The notes under the pieces: generated by a model | What the model was told of the DNA's origin: nothing | Database searches by the model: none | What the model saw: only the letters and a program-made list of their open reading frames with translations | Program-made: the position numbers and the translations under genes | Part shown: in pieces, positions 33,238-43,837 of the stretch | How positions within the stretch are numbered: position 1 is the stretch's first letter | How the letters are laid out: each line of letters begins with the position of its first letter | Assembly (NCBI RefSeq): GCF_011764585.1 | Contig: NZ_AP022853.1 | Location: 310,001 to 374,000 of the forward strand | Reading direction: 5' to 3' | Source: Sulfurimicrobium lacus | Lineage (GTDB): Bacteria > Pseudomonadota > Gammaproteobacteria > Burkholderiales > Sulfuricellaceae | DNA: 64,000 bases

Positions 33238-34365
33238 CTACGCCTGATGGTGGCAGAGCATCCCGTTGTTATTTTTGCCGTCGGCCGCCATTTGCTCGAG
33301 TTCTGCCAGCACCTTGAAACTGGCCTGTTCCATGCGTTCGATTTCGCTTATGCCCTGGCTGAAATTTCCGGCGCGGAAATGGGTGACGGCGGCTACCCCG
33401 TGCTGATGCACCGCCACGTGTGGCGTTTCGATCCCCTTGTAACCCTGCAACCGGGAGAAGCATTCCCGCCCTTCCCCCTCGTAATACCACTTGCCCAGGC
33501 GGCACGAGAGATGGTCGGAGAAGTCCGATGGGTTCTTGGCGGATAGCCCCATGAACACCTTGTAGATCTCGAACTTGAAAATGAGGTGGTCCACCTTGGC
33601 GGTTTCCACGAAGCAGGACAAGGCGGACGAGGCGATCGCGCCTTTCATCTGGTTGGACATCTCGTGCAGCCCCTGCATGCTGCGCGTTGCCGCTTCGCCG
33701 TCGCGATTGAATTCCGCCGCCTGCTGGGGGGAAAGCTCCATGGTGGATTTGAGCTGGGAGGTTTCGTTCTGGATGGCCGAAACCAAGGAGGCGATATCGT
33801 TGGTGGAGTTGGCGGTGCGTTCCGCAAGTTTCCTTACTTCATCGGCTACCACGGCGAACCCGCGCCCCTGCTCGCCGGCGCGCGCGGCCTCGATGGCGGC
33901 GTTGAGCGCCAGCAGGTTGGTCTGTTCCGCGATCTCCCTGATCATCCTGACGATGCCGCCGATCTGGGAGGCGCGTTCATTCAGGTGCTCGACGCCAGAG
34001 GCTGTTTCGTGGGTTTTTTCGGAGAGCTGATGCAGGTTGCCGGAAATCTTCTCGACGGCGACCAGGTTGGTGCCGAGAGAGTTGGCGGCTTCCATCGCGT
34101 GGTCTTTTTCCGCCTTCATGGCGTGGGCAAGTTTGGCCAGCGTGCCTTGCACCTCAACAAAGGAGTCGCCGAACATCATGATGTGTTTGAACAACTGGTC
34201 GTGCATGGCGCACGTGTCCGCAGACGCAGCGTGACCTTGGCGCAAGTCTTCCAGTTCTGCGCGTAGTGCCGCAGCCTCTGACTCCAGCTCGCTTCGCTCC
34301 CGGCGCATTTGCGCCAGTTCGGATTGCAGTAAGTCTCTTTCCTGTCGAATTCGCCCGCAAAACAT
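33238..34365 (-). CDS. Soluble chemoreceptor-like protein with zinc-binding CZB domain
   Basis: Cytoplasmic methyl-accepting-type protein of 375 aa. I chose ATG at 34365 because GGGGGA lies four bases upstream; a TTG further up is weaker. Order: an N-terminal coiled coil ([17 protein letters not shown]), a short signalling module with the tip [20 protein letters not shown] and [16 protein letters not shown], then a C-terminal CZB domain with the zinc ligands in [28 protein letters not shown] and [10 protein letters not shown]. There is no membrane segment. CZB domains bind zinc with high affinity and can sense oxidants through the cysteine. Position between an Aer-like receptor and a hemerythrin suggests redox or oxygen-linked signalling. 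Confidence 0.88.
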   Translation of the reverse strand: MFCGRIRQERDLLQSELAQMRRERSELESEAAALRAELEDLRQGHAASADTCAMHDQLFKHIMMFGDSFVEVQGTLAKLAHAMKAEKDHAMEAANSLGTNLVAVEKISGNLHQLSEKTHETASGVEHLNERASQIGGIVRMIREIAEQTNLLALNAAIEAARAGEQGRGFAVVADEVRKLAERTANSTNDIASLVSAIQNETSQLKSTMELSPQQAAEFNRDGEAATRSMQGLHEMSNQMKGAIASSALSCFVETAKVDHLIFKFEIYKVFMGLSAKNPSDFSDHLSCRLGKWYYEGEGRECFSRLQGYKGIETPHVAVHQHGVAAVTHFRAGNFSQGISEIERMEQASFKVLAELEQMAADGKNNNGMLCHHQA

Positions 34366-34520
34366 GTTTCCCCCTGAATCGGCCGATTGTGTACCTGCCA
34401 GCAAATCTGCCGGCAGCGCAATCCTAATTCATGGGGTCAACCGCAGGTATCAGGTAAACCCTTATTATTTTTAAGTTTATGCCCCGATACAGGGCAGGCT
34501 GCAAGGTGCTGAAATCGGGT

Positions 34521-35030
34521 CTACCAGACCTTCCACCACTGCTTGCGCTTGGGTGTTTCCGCCTGTTTGGCTGTGATGGTGGAGCTGGCAAAATCGGTCC
34601 AGGCCTTGGTCGAATAGCCGGCGTCCTGCAAGGCGGTGGCGTATTTCTTGTCGGTGACGAGGATGTGGTCCTGTAACCAATGTTTGAGGAAATTGATGAT
34701 CTCGAAGGAAACCGATTTTCCTTCCACGAAATGCTTGCTGGCGGCTTCACTGATTTTTCCGACGAAGGCCTGATGTTCCTTTTGATGCGCGGCAAATTCC
34801 GTCGGGTTGTAACCCGCGTCCTGCAGCAGCTTTTCCTCCAGGCCGAAATGGGTCTTGGTGTAGTCGACAAGCGTGTCGAGGATCTCGATGGTGATTTCGT
34901 TGCTTTCCCGCTGCACTACGGCAAGGAAGAGGCGGTTCAGTATGTCGACGAGCATTTTGTGCTGTTCGTCAATTGCGGCGATACCTACGCTCATGGCATC
35001 TGACCATTCAAAGAAAACCTTATCCCCCAT
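34521..35030 (-). CDS. Bacteriohemerythrin
   Basis: Non-haem di-iron oxygen-binding protein, 169 aa. The four-helix bundle shows the full ligand set: AIDEQHKMLVDILNRL, THFGLEEKLL, AAHQKEHQAF and KHWLQDHILVTDKKYA. The C-terminal 35 residues beyond the domain (TITAKQAETPKRKQWWKVW) are basic and tryptophan-rich and not part of the fold. It is first in a same-strand group with a CZB receptor and an Aer-like receptor, so it may deliver or store oxygen, or act as an oxygen sensor for taxis. That role is inferred from proximity only. Confidence 0.93.
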   Translation of the reverse strand: MGDKVFFEWSDAMSVGIAAIDEQHKMLVDILNRLFLAVVQRESNEITIEILDTLVDYTKTHFGLEEKLLQDAGYNPTEFAAHQKEHQAFVGKISEAASKHFVEGKSVSFEIINFLKHWLQDHILVTDKKYATALQDAGYSTKAWTDFASSTITAKQAETPKRKQWWKVW

Positions 35031-35379
35031 CTTCTCCCCCTCGTGTATTTGTTTCGCAGTTTATTGTTTTAATGAATTAACCCATGAATTCAAGCCTGCC
35101 GCTTCGTGATGACGGCATATGATATTCAGGAGTCGGCCATCCTAATACATGTGGCTTGATAGGAAAAGCGGGGAGACCCTGATTTTGACAAAAATCGGAT
35201 TTTTATTGCGCTTCGGGATTTTGTTGCATCGCCGTCTCAGGTGGCACAGACGCGCAATCTGCTTCATGGCAGTGGACGGGGGCAGGAGAGAAGTGCGCGT
35301 TGAGCGGTGGCTGAATTCGTTTAGAATGTTCCATTCTTGAATATTTCAACTGGCGAATTCCAACAGGAGCTTTGCATTC
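35031..35379. other. Divergent intergenic region between hemerythrin and ilvD
   Basis: 349 bp with no credible gene. It must hold promoters for both directions. The ilvD side has a good candidate at 35300-35327. On the hemerythrin side I see AT-rich stretches around 35050-35150 but no clear pair of elements. Confidence 0.6.
35300..35327 (+). promoter_or_regulatory. Candidate ilvD promoter
   Basis: TTGAGC (35300-35305) and TAGAAT (35322-35327) with a 16-bp spacer, ending 52 bp before the ilvD ATG. It is a good sigma-70 match; no attenuator peptide or leader terminator is seen. Confidence 0.5.
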
Positions 35380-37230
35380 ATGCCGCAGTATCGTTCCCGC
35401 ACCACCACCCACGGCCGCAACATGGCCGGCGCCCGCGCCCTGTGGCGCGCCACAGGGATGACCGATGGCGATTTCGACAAGCCGATCATCGCCATCGCCA
35501 ACTCCTTCACCCAGTTCGTGCCGGGGCATGTGCACCTCAAGGACATGGGCCAGCTGGTTGCGCGCGAGATCGAGGCCGCCGGCGGCGTGGCCAAGGAATT
35601 CAACACCATCGCGGTGGACGACGGCATCGCCATGGGTCACGGCGGCATGCTCTACAGCCTGCCGTCGCGCGAGCTCATCGCCGACAGCGTCGAATATATG
35701 GTCAACGCTCACTGCGCCGATGCGCTGGTGTGCATTTCCAACTGCGACAAGATCACCCCGGGCATGCTGATGGCCAGCCTGCGCCTCAACATCCCGACCA
35801 TTTTCGTTTCCGGCGGGCCGATGGAAGCCGGCAAGGCCGTGATCCGCGGCAAGACCCTGCACCTCGACCTGGTGGACGCCATGGTGTCCGCGGCCGACGC
35901 CAACGAGAGCGACGAAGATGTCGCGATCATGGAGCGCTCCGCCTGCCCCACCTGCGGTTCCTGCTCCGGTATGTTCACCGCCAACTCCATGAACTGCCTG
36001 GTGGAAGCGCTGGGCTTGGGCCTGCCCGGCAACGGTTCGCTGGTGGCCACCCACGCCGACCGCAAGCGCCTGTTCCTGGAGGCTGGCCGCCTGATCGTGG
36101 CGATAGCCAAGAGCCATTACGAGCGCGACGACATGTCCGTGCTGCCGCGCTCCATCGCGACCTTCGAGGCGTTCGAGAATGCCGTTGCCCTCGACATCGC
36201 CATGGGCGGCTCCACCAATACCGTGCTGCACCTGCTGGCGGCGGCCCATGAGGCGGGCGTGGATTTCACCATGCAGGACATCGACCGCATGTCGCGCAAG
36301 GTGCCGCACCTCTCCAAGGTCGCGCCCAGCATCCAGACCTACCACATGGAAGACGTGCACCGCGCCGGCGGCATCATGGCCATCCTCGGAGAACTGGACC
36401 GCGCGGGGCTGCTGCACCGCGACCTGCCGACCATCCACAGCCCGTCCATGGGCCAGGCGCTGGAGCACTGGGACGTGCGCCGCACCACGGACGAAAAAGT
36501 GAAGACCTTCTACCGCGCTGCGCCGGGCGGCGTGCCGACCACGGTGGCGTTCAGCCAGGACAAGCGCTTTGCCGAACTCGATCTCGACCGCGCCAGCGGC
36601 TGCATCCGCGACAAGGCCCACGCCTATTCGCAGGACGGCGGCCTGGCGGTGCTGTACGGCAACATCGCCGAGGACGGCTGCATCGTCAAAACCGCCGGGG
36701 TGGACGAGAGCATCCTCAAGTTCACCGGCCGGGCGCGCATCTTCGAGAGCCAGGAAGCGGCGGTGGAAGCCATTCTTGCCGACAAGATCGTGGCCGGCGA
36801 CGTGGTGGTGATCCGCTACGAAGGCCCGCGCGGCGGGCCGGGCATGCAGGAGATGCTGTATCCCACGTCTTATCTCAAATCCAAGGGCATGGGCAAGGTC
36901 TGCGCGCTGCTGACCGACGGGCGCTTCTCCGGCGGCACTTCCGGCCTCTCCATCGGCCACGCCTCGCCGGAAGCGGCGGAGGGCGGCGCCATCGGCCTGG
37001 TCGAAGAGGGCGATACCATCGAGATCGACATTCCCAATCGCAGCATCAACCTGATGGTGTCGTGGGAAGATCTCTCCCACCGCCGCGCCCTGATGGATGA
37101 GAAAGGCGCCAAGGCATGGCAGCCGGTGGGGCGCGAGCGCATTGTGTCGCAAGCACTGCAGGCCTACGCGGCGATGACGACCAGCGCGGCGCGCGGTGCG
37201 GTGCGAGACGTTTCGCAGCTCAAGCGCTAA
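35380..37230 (+). CDS. ilvD: Dihydroxy-acid dehydratase
   Basis: Iron-sulfur dehydratase of the valine/isoleucine (and pantothenate) pathway; converts dihydroxy-acids to 2-keto acids. The 616-aa protein starts [21 protein letters not shown], has the cluster cysteines in [12 protein letters not shown] and [20 protein letters not shown], the Mg-binding region near [20 protein letters not shown], and the C-terminal [20 protein letters not shown]. Full length for the long IlvD form found in E. coli. It stands alone, followed by a CACAGAG-type inverted repeat. Confidence 0.98.
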   Translation: MPQYRSRTTTHGRNMAGARALWRATGMTDGDFDKPIIAIANSFTQFVPGHVHLKDMGQLVAREIEAAGGVAKEFNTIAVDDGIAMGHGGMLYSLPSRELIADSVEYMVNAHCADALVCISNCDKITPGMLMASLRLNIPTIFVSGGPMEAGKAVIRGKTLHLDLVDAMVSAADANESDEDVAIMERSACPTCGSCSGMFTANSMNCLVEALGLGLPGNGSLVATHADRKRLFLEAGRLIVAIAKSHYERDDMSVLPRSIATFEAFENAVALDIAMGGSTNTVLHLLAAAHEAGVDFTMQDIDRMSRKVPHLSKVAPSIQTYHMEDVHRAGGIMAILGELDRAGLLHRDLPTIHSPSMGQALEHWDVRRTTDEKVKTFYRAAPGGVPTTVAFSQDKRFAELDLDRASGCIRDKAHAYSQDGGLAVLYGNIAEDGCIVKTAGVDESILKFTGRARIFESQEAAVEAILADKIVAGDVVVIRYEGPRGGPGMQEMLYPTSYLKSKGMGKVCALLTDGRFSGGTSGLSIGHASPEAAEGGAIGLVEEGDTIEIDIPNRSINLMVSWEDLSHRRALMDEKGAKAWQPVGRERIVSQALQAYAAMTTSAARGAVRDVSQLKR

Positions 37231-37246
37231 TTCTGGAAAAGCGGTG

Positions 37247-37323
37247 GCCACAGAGATCACAGAGGACACAGAGATATGGAGGATTCAAAGTTTTCCCTCT
37301 GTGTTCTCTGTGATCTCTGTGGC
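37247..37323. repeat. CACAGAG-type inverted repeat after ilvD
   Basis: 28-base arms at 37247-37274 and 37296-37323 with few mismatches and a 21-base loop. The left arm matches, as complement, the right arm of the repeat at 27537-27564 exactly. It could terminate or protect the ilvD transcript. Confidence 0.88.
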
Positions 37324-37346
37324 TTGAACAAAGGCTCTAAAACTAC

Positions 37347-39118
37347 ATGACCCTCCCCGTCCACGAACACCAGCTCACGCTTACCGAGGTGCTGGCGGAG
37401 CTAGTGGCGGACGGGATGGTGGCGCAAGAAAATGCGGACAAGCTCAATTTCCCCGCCCGGGGCATGAGCCCGAGCAAGCTGCATCCGCTGGTGATCGTCG
37501 CCGACCAGAAATGGAAGAGTCTCCAGCCGCCCCACAAAACGCTCAGTCTCGATGCGTTGACGCTGTGGCTGGCCGACAAGACTGGCCTGCCTTACCAACA
37601 TATCGACCCGCTCAAAGTGGATGTTTCCGCCGTGGCGACGGTAATGTCGCACGCTTATGCCACGCGCTTCATGATCCTGCCCGTTGCCGCCAACTTGCGC
37701 GAAGTGGTGATCGCCACCGCCGAACCATTCGTGCGCGAATGGGAGCAGGAGCTGGCCCACGCGCTGCGGCGCGAGATCAGGCGCGTGGTTGCCAGTCCCG
37801 ACCAGATCAAGCGCTTCCTGCCGGAGTTCTACAATCTGGCGCGTTCCATGAAGAGCGCGCTGCAGACGCATGAGGGCGCAGGGCAAGCCGGCGTCGCCAA
37901 TTTCGAGCAGCTGGTGGAACTTTCGCGTGCCGGCCAGCTCGACGCCAACGACCAGCACGTGGTGCACATCGTGGACTGGCTGTTCCAGTACGCCTTCGAG
38001 CAGCGCGCTTCGGACATCCACCTCGAACCGCGGCGCGAAGCGGGCAACGTGCGTTTCCGCATCGACGGCGTGATGCACCAGGTGTACCAGATACCCCCCC
38101 GGTGGTGACCGCGATCACCAGCCGCATCAAGGGCCTGGGGCGCATGGACATCGTCGAGAAGCGGCGCCCGCAGGACGGCCGTATCAAGACCCGTACCCCC
38201 GACGGGGAAGAAATCGAACTGCGCCTGTCCACCATGCCCACCGCCTTCGGCGAAAAGCTGGTGATGCGGATATTCAACCCCGACGTGATCGTGCAGGACT
38301 TCAAGGACCTCGGCTTCAGCGAGCAGGACGAGCAGCGCTGGAACGAGATGGTAAAGCAGCCCAACGGCATCGTGCTGGTCACCGGCCCGACCGGCTCGGG
38401 CAAGACCACCACGCTGTATTCCACGCTGCGCACCCTGGCCCAGCCGGAAATCAACGTCTGCACGGTGGAAGACCCGATCGAAATGGTCATGCCGCAGTTC
38501 AACCAGATGCAGGTGCAGCACAACATCGGCCTGGATTTCGCCAGCGGCATCCGCACCCTGATGCGCCAGGACCCGGACATCATCATGGTGGGCGAGATCC
38601 GCGACCTGGAAACGGCGGAAATGGCGATCCAGGCGGCGCTCACCGGCCACCTGGTGCTCTCCACCCTGCACACCAACGACGCGCCCTCCGCCATCACCCG
38701 CATGCTCGATCTCGGCGTGCCGTCCTATTTGCTCAATTCCACCGTGCTCGGCGTGCTGGGGCAGCGCCTGGTGCGCACGCTGTGCCCGCACTGCCGGGAA
38801 AAGACCACGGTCGACGAAGATGAGTGGAACGCTTTGGTCACCCCGTGGAAGGCCGCGACGCCGGCGAGCATCAACGCGCCGAAAGGCTGCCTGGAATGCC
38901 GCATGACGGGCTATTTCGGGCGCTCGGGCATATACGAAATCATGCTCCTTTCGCCGGCGCTGAAGAAGCTCATCTCCGCTTCCAGCGATCTGGCCCTGCT
39001 GCGCGAGCAGGCCTACAAGGAAGGCATGAAGCCCCTGCGCATCAGCGGCGCGCAGAAAGTGGCGGCGGGCACGACCACCATCGAGGAAGTGCTGCGCGTG
39101 ACGCCCCCACCCGGTTAA
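37347..39118 (+). pseudogene. GspE/PilB-family secretion ATPase, split by a frameshift
   Basis: Hexameric ATPase family that drives type II secretion or type IV pilus assembly. The first 250 residues (to 38108) hold the N1E-like domain and the N2 domain with ASDIHLEP and VRFRIDGVMHQVYQIPP. Then a run of seven C at 38094-38100 shifts the frame and a TGA follows. The second part, in the frame starting at GTG 38102, continues without loss: VVTAITSRIKGLGRMD, Walker A GPTGSGKTTTLYS, DPDIIMVGEIRDLETAE, and the zinc tetracysteine LCPHC..CLEC. One added C restores a roughly 590-aa protein. It may be a sequencing error, a recent mutation or a phase-variable tract. No other secretion or pilus genes are adjacent. 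Confidence 0.85.
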
Positions 39119-39176
39119 TAGTCGACCAAATAATTAAGGTAATGTTAGACTTGGATTTTGCGTGTCCGAGTCTGCC

Positions 39177-41219
39177 ATGCCAAACCATCTCGCCCGGGAA
39201 GCCAGCCTCTACCTCCAGCAGCATGCCGACAACCCCGTGGATTGGTATCCGTGGGGTGAGGAAGCGCTCACCCTCGCGCGCCGGGAAAACAAGCCCATCC
39301 TGCTCTCCATCGGTTATTCCGCCTGTCACTGGTGCCACGTCATGGCGCACGAATCGTTCGAGGACGAAGCAACCGCCGCGCTGATGAACGAGCATTTCAT
39401 CAATATCAAGGTGGACCGGGAAGAACGGCCCGACCTGGACCAGATCTACCAGACCGCGCATTACATGCTGACTAGGAAAGACGGCGGCTGGCCGCTCACC
39501 ATGTTTGTTGCGCCGGACCAGACCCCGTTCTTCGGCGGCACTTATTTTCCCCCTACCTCGCGCTACAACCTGCCCGGTTTCAAGGAGCTGATCCCCCGCG
39601 TGGCGGCGTTCTACCACGAGCGTGCGGCCGAACTCGGCGACCAGCAGCTTGCCCTGCGCGACGCCTTCGACAGCACGCTGCCGCGGGACGCGACTGATGG
39701 CGACATGAGCGGCGCGGCGCTGACCGCTGCGCGCGAGGAGCTGGTGCTGTCCTACGACAGCAGCTGGGGCGGGTTCGGCTCCGCGCCCAAGTTTCCCCAC
39801 CCCACCAACCTGGAATTCTGCCTGCGCCGCCATGCCGCGAACGGCGACGCGACTGCGCTGGAGATGGCGCTGGTCTCGCTGCGCAAGATGGCCGACGGCG
39901 GCGTCTACGACCAGATCGGCGGCGGTTTTTTCCGCTACAGCGTGGACCAGCACTGGGCCATCCCGCATTTCGAAAAAATGCTTTACGACAACGGACCGCT
40001 GCTGGCGCTTTACAGCGATGCCTGGGTCATCAGCGGGGAAGCGCGCTTCAAGGAAATCGTCGAGGGAGCTGCCGCCTGGGTGCTGCGCGAAATGCAGTCG
40101 CCCCACGGCGGCTATTACGCCACGCTGGATGCGGATTCAGAGCACGAGGAAGGCAAGTTTTACGTCTGGACGCCGGACGAGGTTAAAAAAATCCTGGGCG
40201 CGCGGGAATACGCCGTGCTCGCCCCACATTACGGGCTCGAGCGGCCGGCCAATTTCGAGGGCCGACACTGGCATTTCACTGTGCGCGAGAGTCTGGCCGA
40301 TGTCGCGCTACGCCTTGGCTTGAGCGAAGAAGAGGCACGGCAAGCGCTGGCCGGCGCCAAAGCCAAATTGTTCGCCGCGCGCGAGCAGCGCGTCCGCCCC
40401 GGCCGCGACGAAAAAATCCTGGTGAGCTGGAACGCGCTGATGATCAAGGGCATGGCGCGTGCGGCGCGGGTGTTCGGCCGCGTGGACTGGCTTGCCTCGG
40501 CGCAGGCCGCGCTGGGCTTCGTACGCCGGGAAATGTGGCGCAACGGCCGCCTGCTGGCGGTGCATCGGGACGGCGCCCGGCTCAACGCTTACCTCGACGA
40601 CTACGCTTTCCTGCTCGATGCCATGCTGGAATTGCTGCAGGGAGAATTCCGTCCCGAGGATATGGAGTTTGCCCGCCAGCTCGCCGACGTGCTGCTGGAC
40701 CAGTTCGAGGATCAGGTGGAGGGCGGTTTTTATTTCACCAGCCACGATCACGAGCAGCTGATCCACCGCCCCAAGCCCGGCTACGACAGCGCCACCCCTT
40801 CGGGCAACGGCATCGCCGCGCATGCCTTGCAGCGCCTCGGGCACGTGACGGGCGATATGCGCTATTTGGCAGCAGCAGAGCGCGCCTTGCGGATTTTCTA
40901 CAGCGCCGTCGCGCATCAGCCGGGCGGATTCAAGAGCCTGCTGGCCGCCCTGGAAGAATTCCTCGTGCCGCCGAGCATCGTGGTGTTGCGCGGGCCGCAA
41001 CCGGCCATGGCGGAATGGGCGCAAGCCCTGAGCGACAGCTATCGCCCCCACACCCTGGTGTTCGCCATACCGAACGGTGTTCAGGGGCTGCCGGGGGCAT
41101 TGGCTAAATCGGAAAGCGAGTCGGTCAACGCCTGGGTGTGCCAGGGCGTTAAATGCTTATCGCCCATCGCCGAGTTGCCTGAACTGCGAAAGGCTTGCAA
41201 TGGCGGCGGGTTGGTTTAA
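39177..41219 (+). CDS. DUF255 / YyaL-type thioredoxin-domain protein
   Basis: Member of the SSP411/YyaL family: an N-terminal thioredoxin-like domain fused to an (alpha/alpha)6 glycosidase-like barrel; biochemical role not settled. The 680-aa product from ATG 39177 starts [20 protein letters not shown] and has the hallmark [17 protein letters not shown] (C-x-x-C near residue 45), [32 protein letters not shown], and barrel motifs [14 protein letters not shown] and [14 protein letters not shown] at 39162 would add five residues; neither start has a clear ribosome-binding site. It follows the frameshifted ATPase by 58 bp on the same strand and precedes a cytochrome c gene. Confidence 0.9.
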   Translation: MPNHLAREASLYLQQHADNPVDWYPWGEEALTLARRENKPILLSIGYSACHWCHVMAHESFEDEATAALMNEHFINIKVDREERPDLDQIYQTAHYMLTRKDGGWPLTMFVAPDQTPFFGGTYFPPTSRYNLPGFKELIPRVAAFYHERAAELGDQQLALRDAFDSTLPRDATDGDMSGAALTAAREELVLSYDSSWGGFGSAPKFPHPTNLEFCLRRHAANGDATALEMALVSLRKMADGGVYDQIGGGFFRYSVDQHWAIPHFEKMLYDNGPLLALYSDAWVISGEARFKEIVEGAAAWVLREMQSPHGGYYATLDADSEHEEGKFYVWTPDEVKKILGAREYAVLAPHYGLERPANFEGRHWHFTVRESLADVALRLGLSEEEARQALAGAKAKLFAAREQRVRPGRDEKILVSWNALMIKGMARAARVFGRVDWLASAQAALGFVRREMWRNGRLLAVHRDGARLNAYLDDYAFLLDAMLELLQGEFRPEDMEFARQLADVLLDQFEDQVEGGFYFTSHDHEQLIHRPKPGYDSATPSGNGIAAHALQRLGHVTGDMRYLAAAERALRIFYSAVAHQPGGFKSLLAALEEFLVPPSIVVLRGPQPAMAEWAQALSDSYRPHTLVFAIPNGVQGLPGALAKSESESVNAWVCQGVKCLSPIAELPELRKACNGGGLV

Positions 41220-41281
41220 GATATCGCACCCCGGTTTTTGTGGTTGAGCAATAAATCTTATTTATTAATTAAGGAGTTAGT

Positions 41282-41614
41282 ATGAAAGCAACTTGGTTGG
41301 GAATGGCCGCTGCGGCTGCCCTGTTGGTGTCCGGTCACGCCAGTGCTGCGGCGGACGATGCTGCGATGCAAGCGCTGGCGACCAAGAGCGCCTGCATGAG
41401 CTGCCACGGCCTGGATCACAAGATCGTCGGCCCGGCCTACAAGGACGTTGCCGCCAAGTACAAGGGCGACAAGGGCGCCGAAGCCAAGCTGGCAGCCAAG
41501 GTCAAGGCCGGCGGCAAGGGCGTGTGGGGCGAGATCCCGATGCCGCCGAACGCCGCGGTCAAGGACGAGGACATCAAGTCCCTGGTGCACTGGGTGCTGA
41601 CCCGCAAGTACTAA
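41282..41614 (+). CDS. Periplasmic class I cytochrome c (c551/c552 type)
   Basis: Small soluble electron carrier, 110 aa. It has a signal peptide (about residues 1-22, MKATWLGMAAAAALLVSGHA then ASA), one haem motif C38-M-S-C41-H42, and the sixth-ligand methionine in EIPMPPN (Met87), typical of cytochrome c551/c552. A strong AAGGAG lies seven bases before the ATG. A perfect terminator follows. It could donate electrons to the cbb3 oxidase encoded 27 kb away, but nothing in the local context proves this. Confidence 0.95.
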   Translation: MKATWLGMAAAAALLVSGHASAAADDAAMQALATKSACMSCHGLDHKIVGPAYKDVAAKYKGDKGAEAKLAAKVKAGGKGVWGEIPMPPNAAVKDEDIKSLVHWVLTRKY

Positions 41615-41635
41615 AGAAGCGCCGCATGCTTCGAC

Positions 41636-41669
41636 AAAAGCCAGCCTTCGGGCTGGCTTTTGTTTTTTC
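41636..41669 (+). terminator. Terminator after the cytochrome c gene
   Basis: AAAAGCCAGCC and GGCTGGCTTTT pair around a TTCG tetraloop (41636-41661), followed by G and six T. Confidence 0.93.
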
Positions 41670-41728
41670 GGGCGTCGAAATTCGCTAGAATGCGTGCTTA
41701 CGCTGGAAAACATTAAAGGGAGACCGAT

Positions 41729-42904
41729 TTGAAATCACGCCTGCTGGCTTTGCTGCTTTCTGCCTTGCTGTTCAACCTGGCCGCCTGCGGCAAAAAGGAC
41801 GCCTCGCCCGCTGCCGGCGGCGAGGAAGTCATCAGGATCGGCGCGATCCAGCCGCTGACCGGACCGCAGGCGCACCTCGGCAAGGACAACGAAAACGGCA
41901 CCCGCATGGCCATCGACGACGCCAACGCCGCGGGGACCACCATCGGCGGGAAGAAGGTCAGGTTCGAACTGGTCAGCGAGGACGATCAGGCCGATCCCAG
42001 AACCGCCACCGTCGTGGCGCAGAAGCTGGTGGACGCGGGCGTGCGCGGCATTATCGGCCACCTCAATTCCGGCACCACCATTCCCGCCTCGAAAATCTAT
42101 TACGACGCGGGCATTGTGCAGATCTCGCCTTCCGCCACCAACCCCAAGTACACCGAGCAGGGATTCAAGACCGCGTTCCGCGTGATGCCCAACGACGTGC
42201 AGCAGGGCAAGGTGCTGGGCGACTACGCCGTGAACCGCCTGGGGGGGAAGAAAATCGCCATCATCGACGACCGCACCGCTTACGGGCAAGGTGTGGCGGA
42301 CCAGTTCGAGAAAGCGGCCAAGGCAGCCGGCGCCGAAATCGTGGCGCGCGAATTCACCACGGACAAATCCACCGACTTCATGGCGATTCTCACCGCCGTC
42401 AAGGCCAAAAACCCGGATATCCTGTTCTTCGGCGGCATGGATGCCCAGGGCGGGCCGATGATCAAGCAGTTCAAGTCCATCGGACTGAACGCCAAATTCC
42501 TCACCGCCGACGGCGGCAGCACGCCCGAGTTCATCAAGCTGTCCGGCGGCGCGGCCGAAGGCGCATACAGTTCCCTGCCCGGCCTGCCGCTCGACAAGAT
42601 GCCCGGCGGCAAGGACTTCGCCGAAAGATTCACCGCCAAATACGGCCAGATCCAGCTCTACGCGCCCTATTGCTACGATGCGGTCGGCGTGATGATCGCC
42701 GCGATGCAGAAAGCCGGCTCGAGCGACCCGGCGAAATACCAGCCAGCGCTTGCAGGCATTTCGTATGACGGCGTGACGGCGAAAGTCAGCTTCGACCAGA
42801 AAGGCGACATCAAGGACGGCGCCATCACCCTGTACCAGGTCAAGAACGGCAAGTGGCAGGTGATCGAAACAGTGGGCGGCCCCGCCTCAGCTTCAGCCAA
42901 GTAA
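41729..42904 (+). CDS. livK: Branched-chain amino acid ABC transporter, substrate-binding lipoprotein
   Basis: Periplasmic binding protein for leucine/isoleucine/valine or related compounds, 391 aa, starting with TTG after AAAGGGAGA. The signal peptide ends in a lipobox LAAC at about residue 20, so it is membrane-anchored. It shows the two-lobed Peripla_BP_6 pattern: VIRIGAIQPLTGPQAHLGKD, GVRGIIGHLNSGTTIPAS, KKIAIIDDRTAYGQGVADQFE, and YAPYCYDAV. It is directly followed by livH, livM, livG and livF with overlaps or tiny gaps. Substrate specificity (amino acids, urea, short amides) cannot be fixed from sequence alone. Confidence 0.93.
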   Translation: MKSRLLALLLSALLFNLAACGKKDASPAAGGEEVIRIGAIQPLTGPQAHLGKDNENGTRMAIDDANAAGTTIGGKKVRFELVSEDDQADPRTATVVAQKLVDAGVRGIIGHLNSGTTIPASKIYYDAGIVQISPSATNPKYTEQGFKTAFRVMPNDVQQGKVLGDYAVNRLGGKKIAIIDDRTAYGQGVADQFEKAAKAAGAEIVAREFTTDKSTDFMAILTAVKAKNPDILFFGGMDAQGGPMIKQFKSIGLNAKFLTADGGSTPEFIKLSGGAAEGAYSSLPGLPLDKMPGGKDFAERFTAKYGQIQLYAPYCYDAVGVMIAAMQKAGSSDPAKYQPALAGISYDGVTAKVSFDQKGDIKDGAITLYQVKNGKWQVIETVGGPASASAK

Positions 42905-42907
42905 GCC

Positions 42908-43837
42908 TTGGACATCTTCCTCCAGCAACTCATCAACGGCCTGGTGCTGGGCAGCGTCTATGCCCTGATCGCCTTGGGCTATACCATGGTGTACGGCATT
43001 CTCGAGCTGATCAACTTCGCCCACGGCGAGGTGGTGATGATCGGCGCCATGGTGACCCTGGCCGTGGTCAACGCGCTCATGGCCAGCGGGGTGGACCTGC
43101 CCGGCGTGGTGGTCGTGGCGGGCGGCGTGCTGGTGGCGGTGCCGGTGTGCATGGCGCTGGGCTTTGCCATCGAGCGCGTCGCCTACCGGCCTCTGCGCCG
43201 TGCGCCGCGCCTGGCGCCGCTGATCACCGCCATCGGCGTGTCCATCGTGCTGCAGAACGTCGCCATGATCATCTGGGGGCGCTCCTACATTTCCTTCCCG
43301 CCCATCCTGCCGGCCACGCGCCACGACATTGCCGGGGCCGGCGTCACCGACCTGCAGATCTTCATTTTCCTGCTGGCGCTGGTGTTGATGGCGGGGCTGG
43401 TATTGCTGGTGCAGAAAACCCGCATCGGAAGGGGCATGCGCGCCACCGCCCAGGCGCCGGAAATCGCCGGGCTGATGGGGGTGAACGTCAATGCCGTGAT
43501 CTCCTTCACCTTCATCCTCGGCTCGGCGCTGGCCGCGATCGCGGGGGTGATGGTGAGCGCCTACTACGGCATCGCGCATTATTACATGGGCTTTCTGCTC
43601 GGCCTCAAGGCATTTACCGCGGCGGTGCTGGGCGGCATCGGCAACATCGCCGGGGCCATGCTGGGCGGCTTGCTGCTGGGGGTGATCGAAAGCATGGCCG
43701 CCGGCTACATCGGCGACATCACCGGCGGTTTTCTCGGCAGCCACTATCAGGACGTGTTCGCCTTTTTCGTGCTGATCGGCGTGCTGGTGTTCCGGCCCTC
43801 GGGTCTGCTCGGCGAGCGCGTGGCGGAACGACCATGA
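42908..43837 (+). CDS. livH: Branched-chain amino acid ABC transporter permease
   Basis: First membrane permease of the Liv transporter, 309 aa. It starts with TTG three bases after the livK stop. It begins MDIFLQQLINGLVLGSVYALIALGYTMVYG split over the first helix, and has about eight membrane helices, including the family's INFAHGEVVMIGA and LGLKAFTAAVLGGIGNIAGA (cytoplasmic coupling region). Its stop overlaps the ATG of livM. Both livK and livH use TTG starts, which may tune their levels. Confidence 0.95.
   Translation: MDIFLQQLINGLVLGSVYALIALGYTMVYGILELINFAHGEVVMIGAMVTLAVVNALMASGVDLPGVVVVAGGVLVAVPVCMALGFAIERVAYRPLRRAPRLAPLITAIGVSIVLQNVAMIIWGRSYISFPPILPATRHDIAGAGVTDLQIFIFLLALVLMAGLVLLVQKTRIGRGMRATAQAPEIAGLMGVNVNAVISFTFILGSALAAIAGVMVSAYYGIAHYYMGFLLGLKAFTAAVLGGIGNIAGAMLGGLLLGVIESMAAGYIGDITGGFLGSHYQDVFAFFVLIGVLVFRPSGLLGERVAERP

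Noticed and set aside
38102-39118. Second half of the GspE-like gene as an independent protein starting at GTG
   Set aside because: It begins in the middle of a conserved domain with no ribosome-binding site; a one-base frameshift in a C run explains both halves.
42853-43833. N-terminal extension of livM through livH
   Set aside because: Shadow frame of livH; the LivM homology starts at the ATG at 43834 that overlaps the livH stop.
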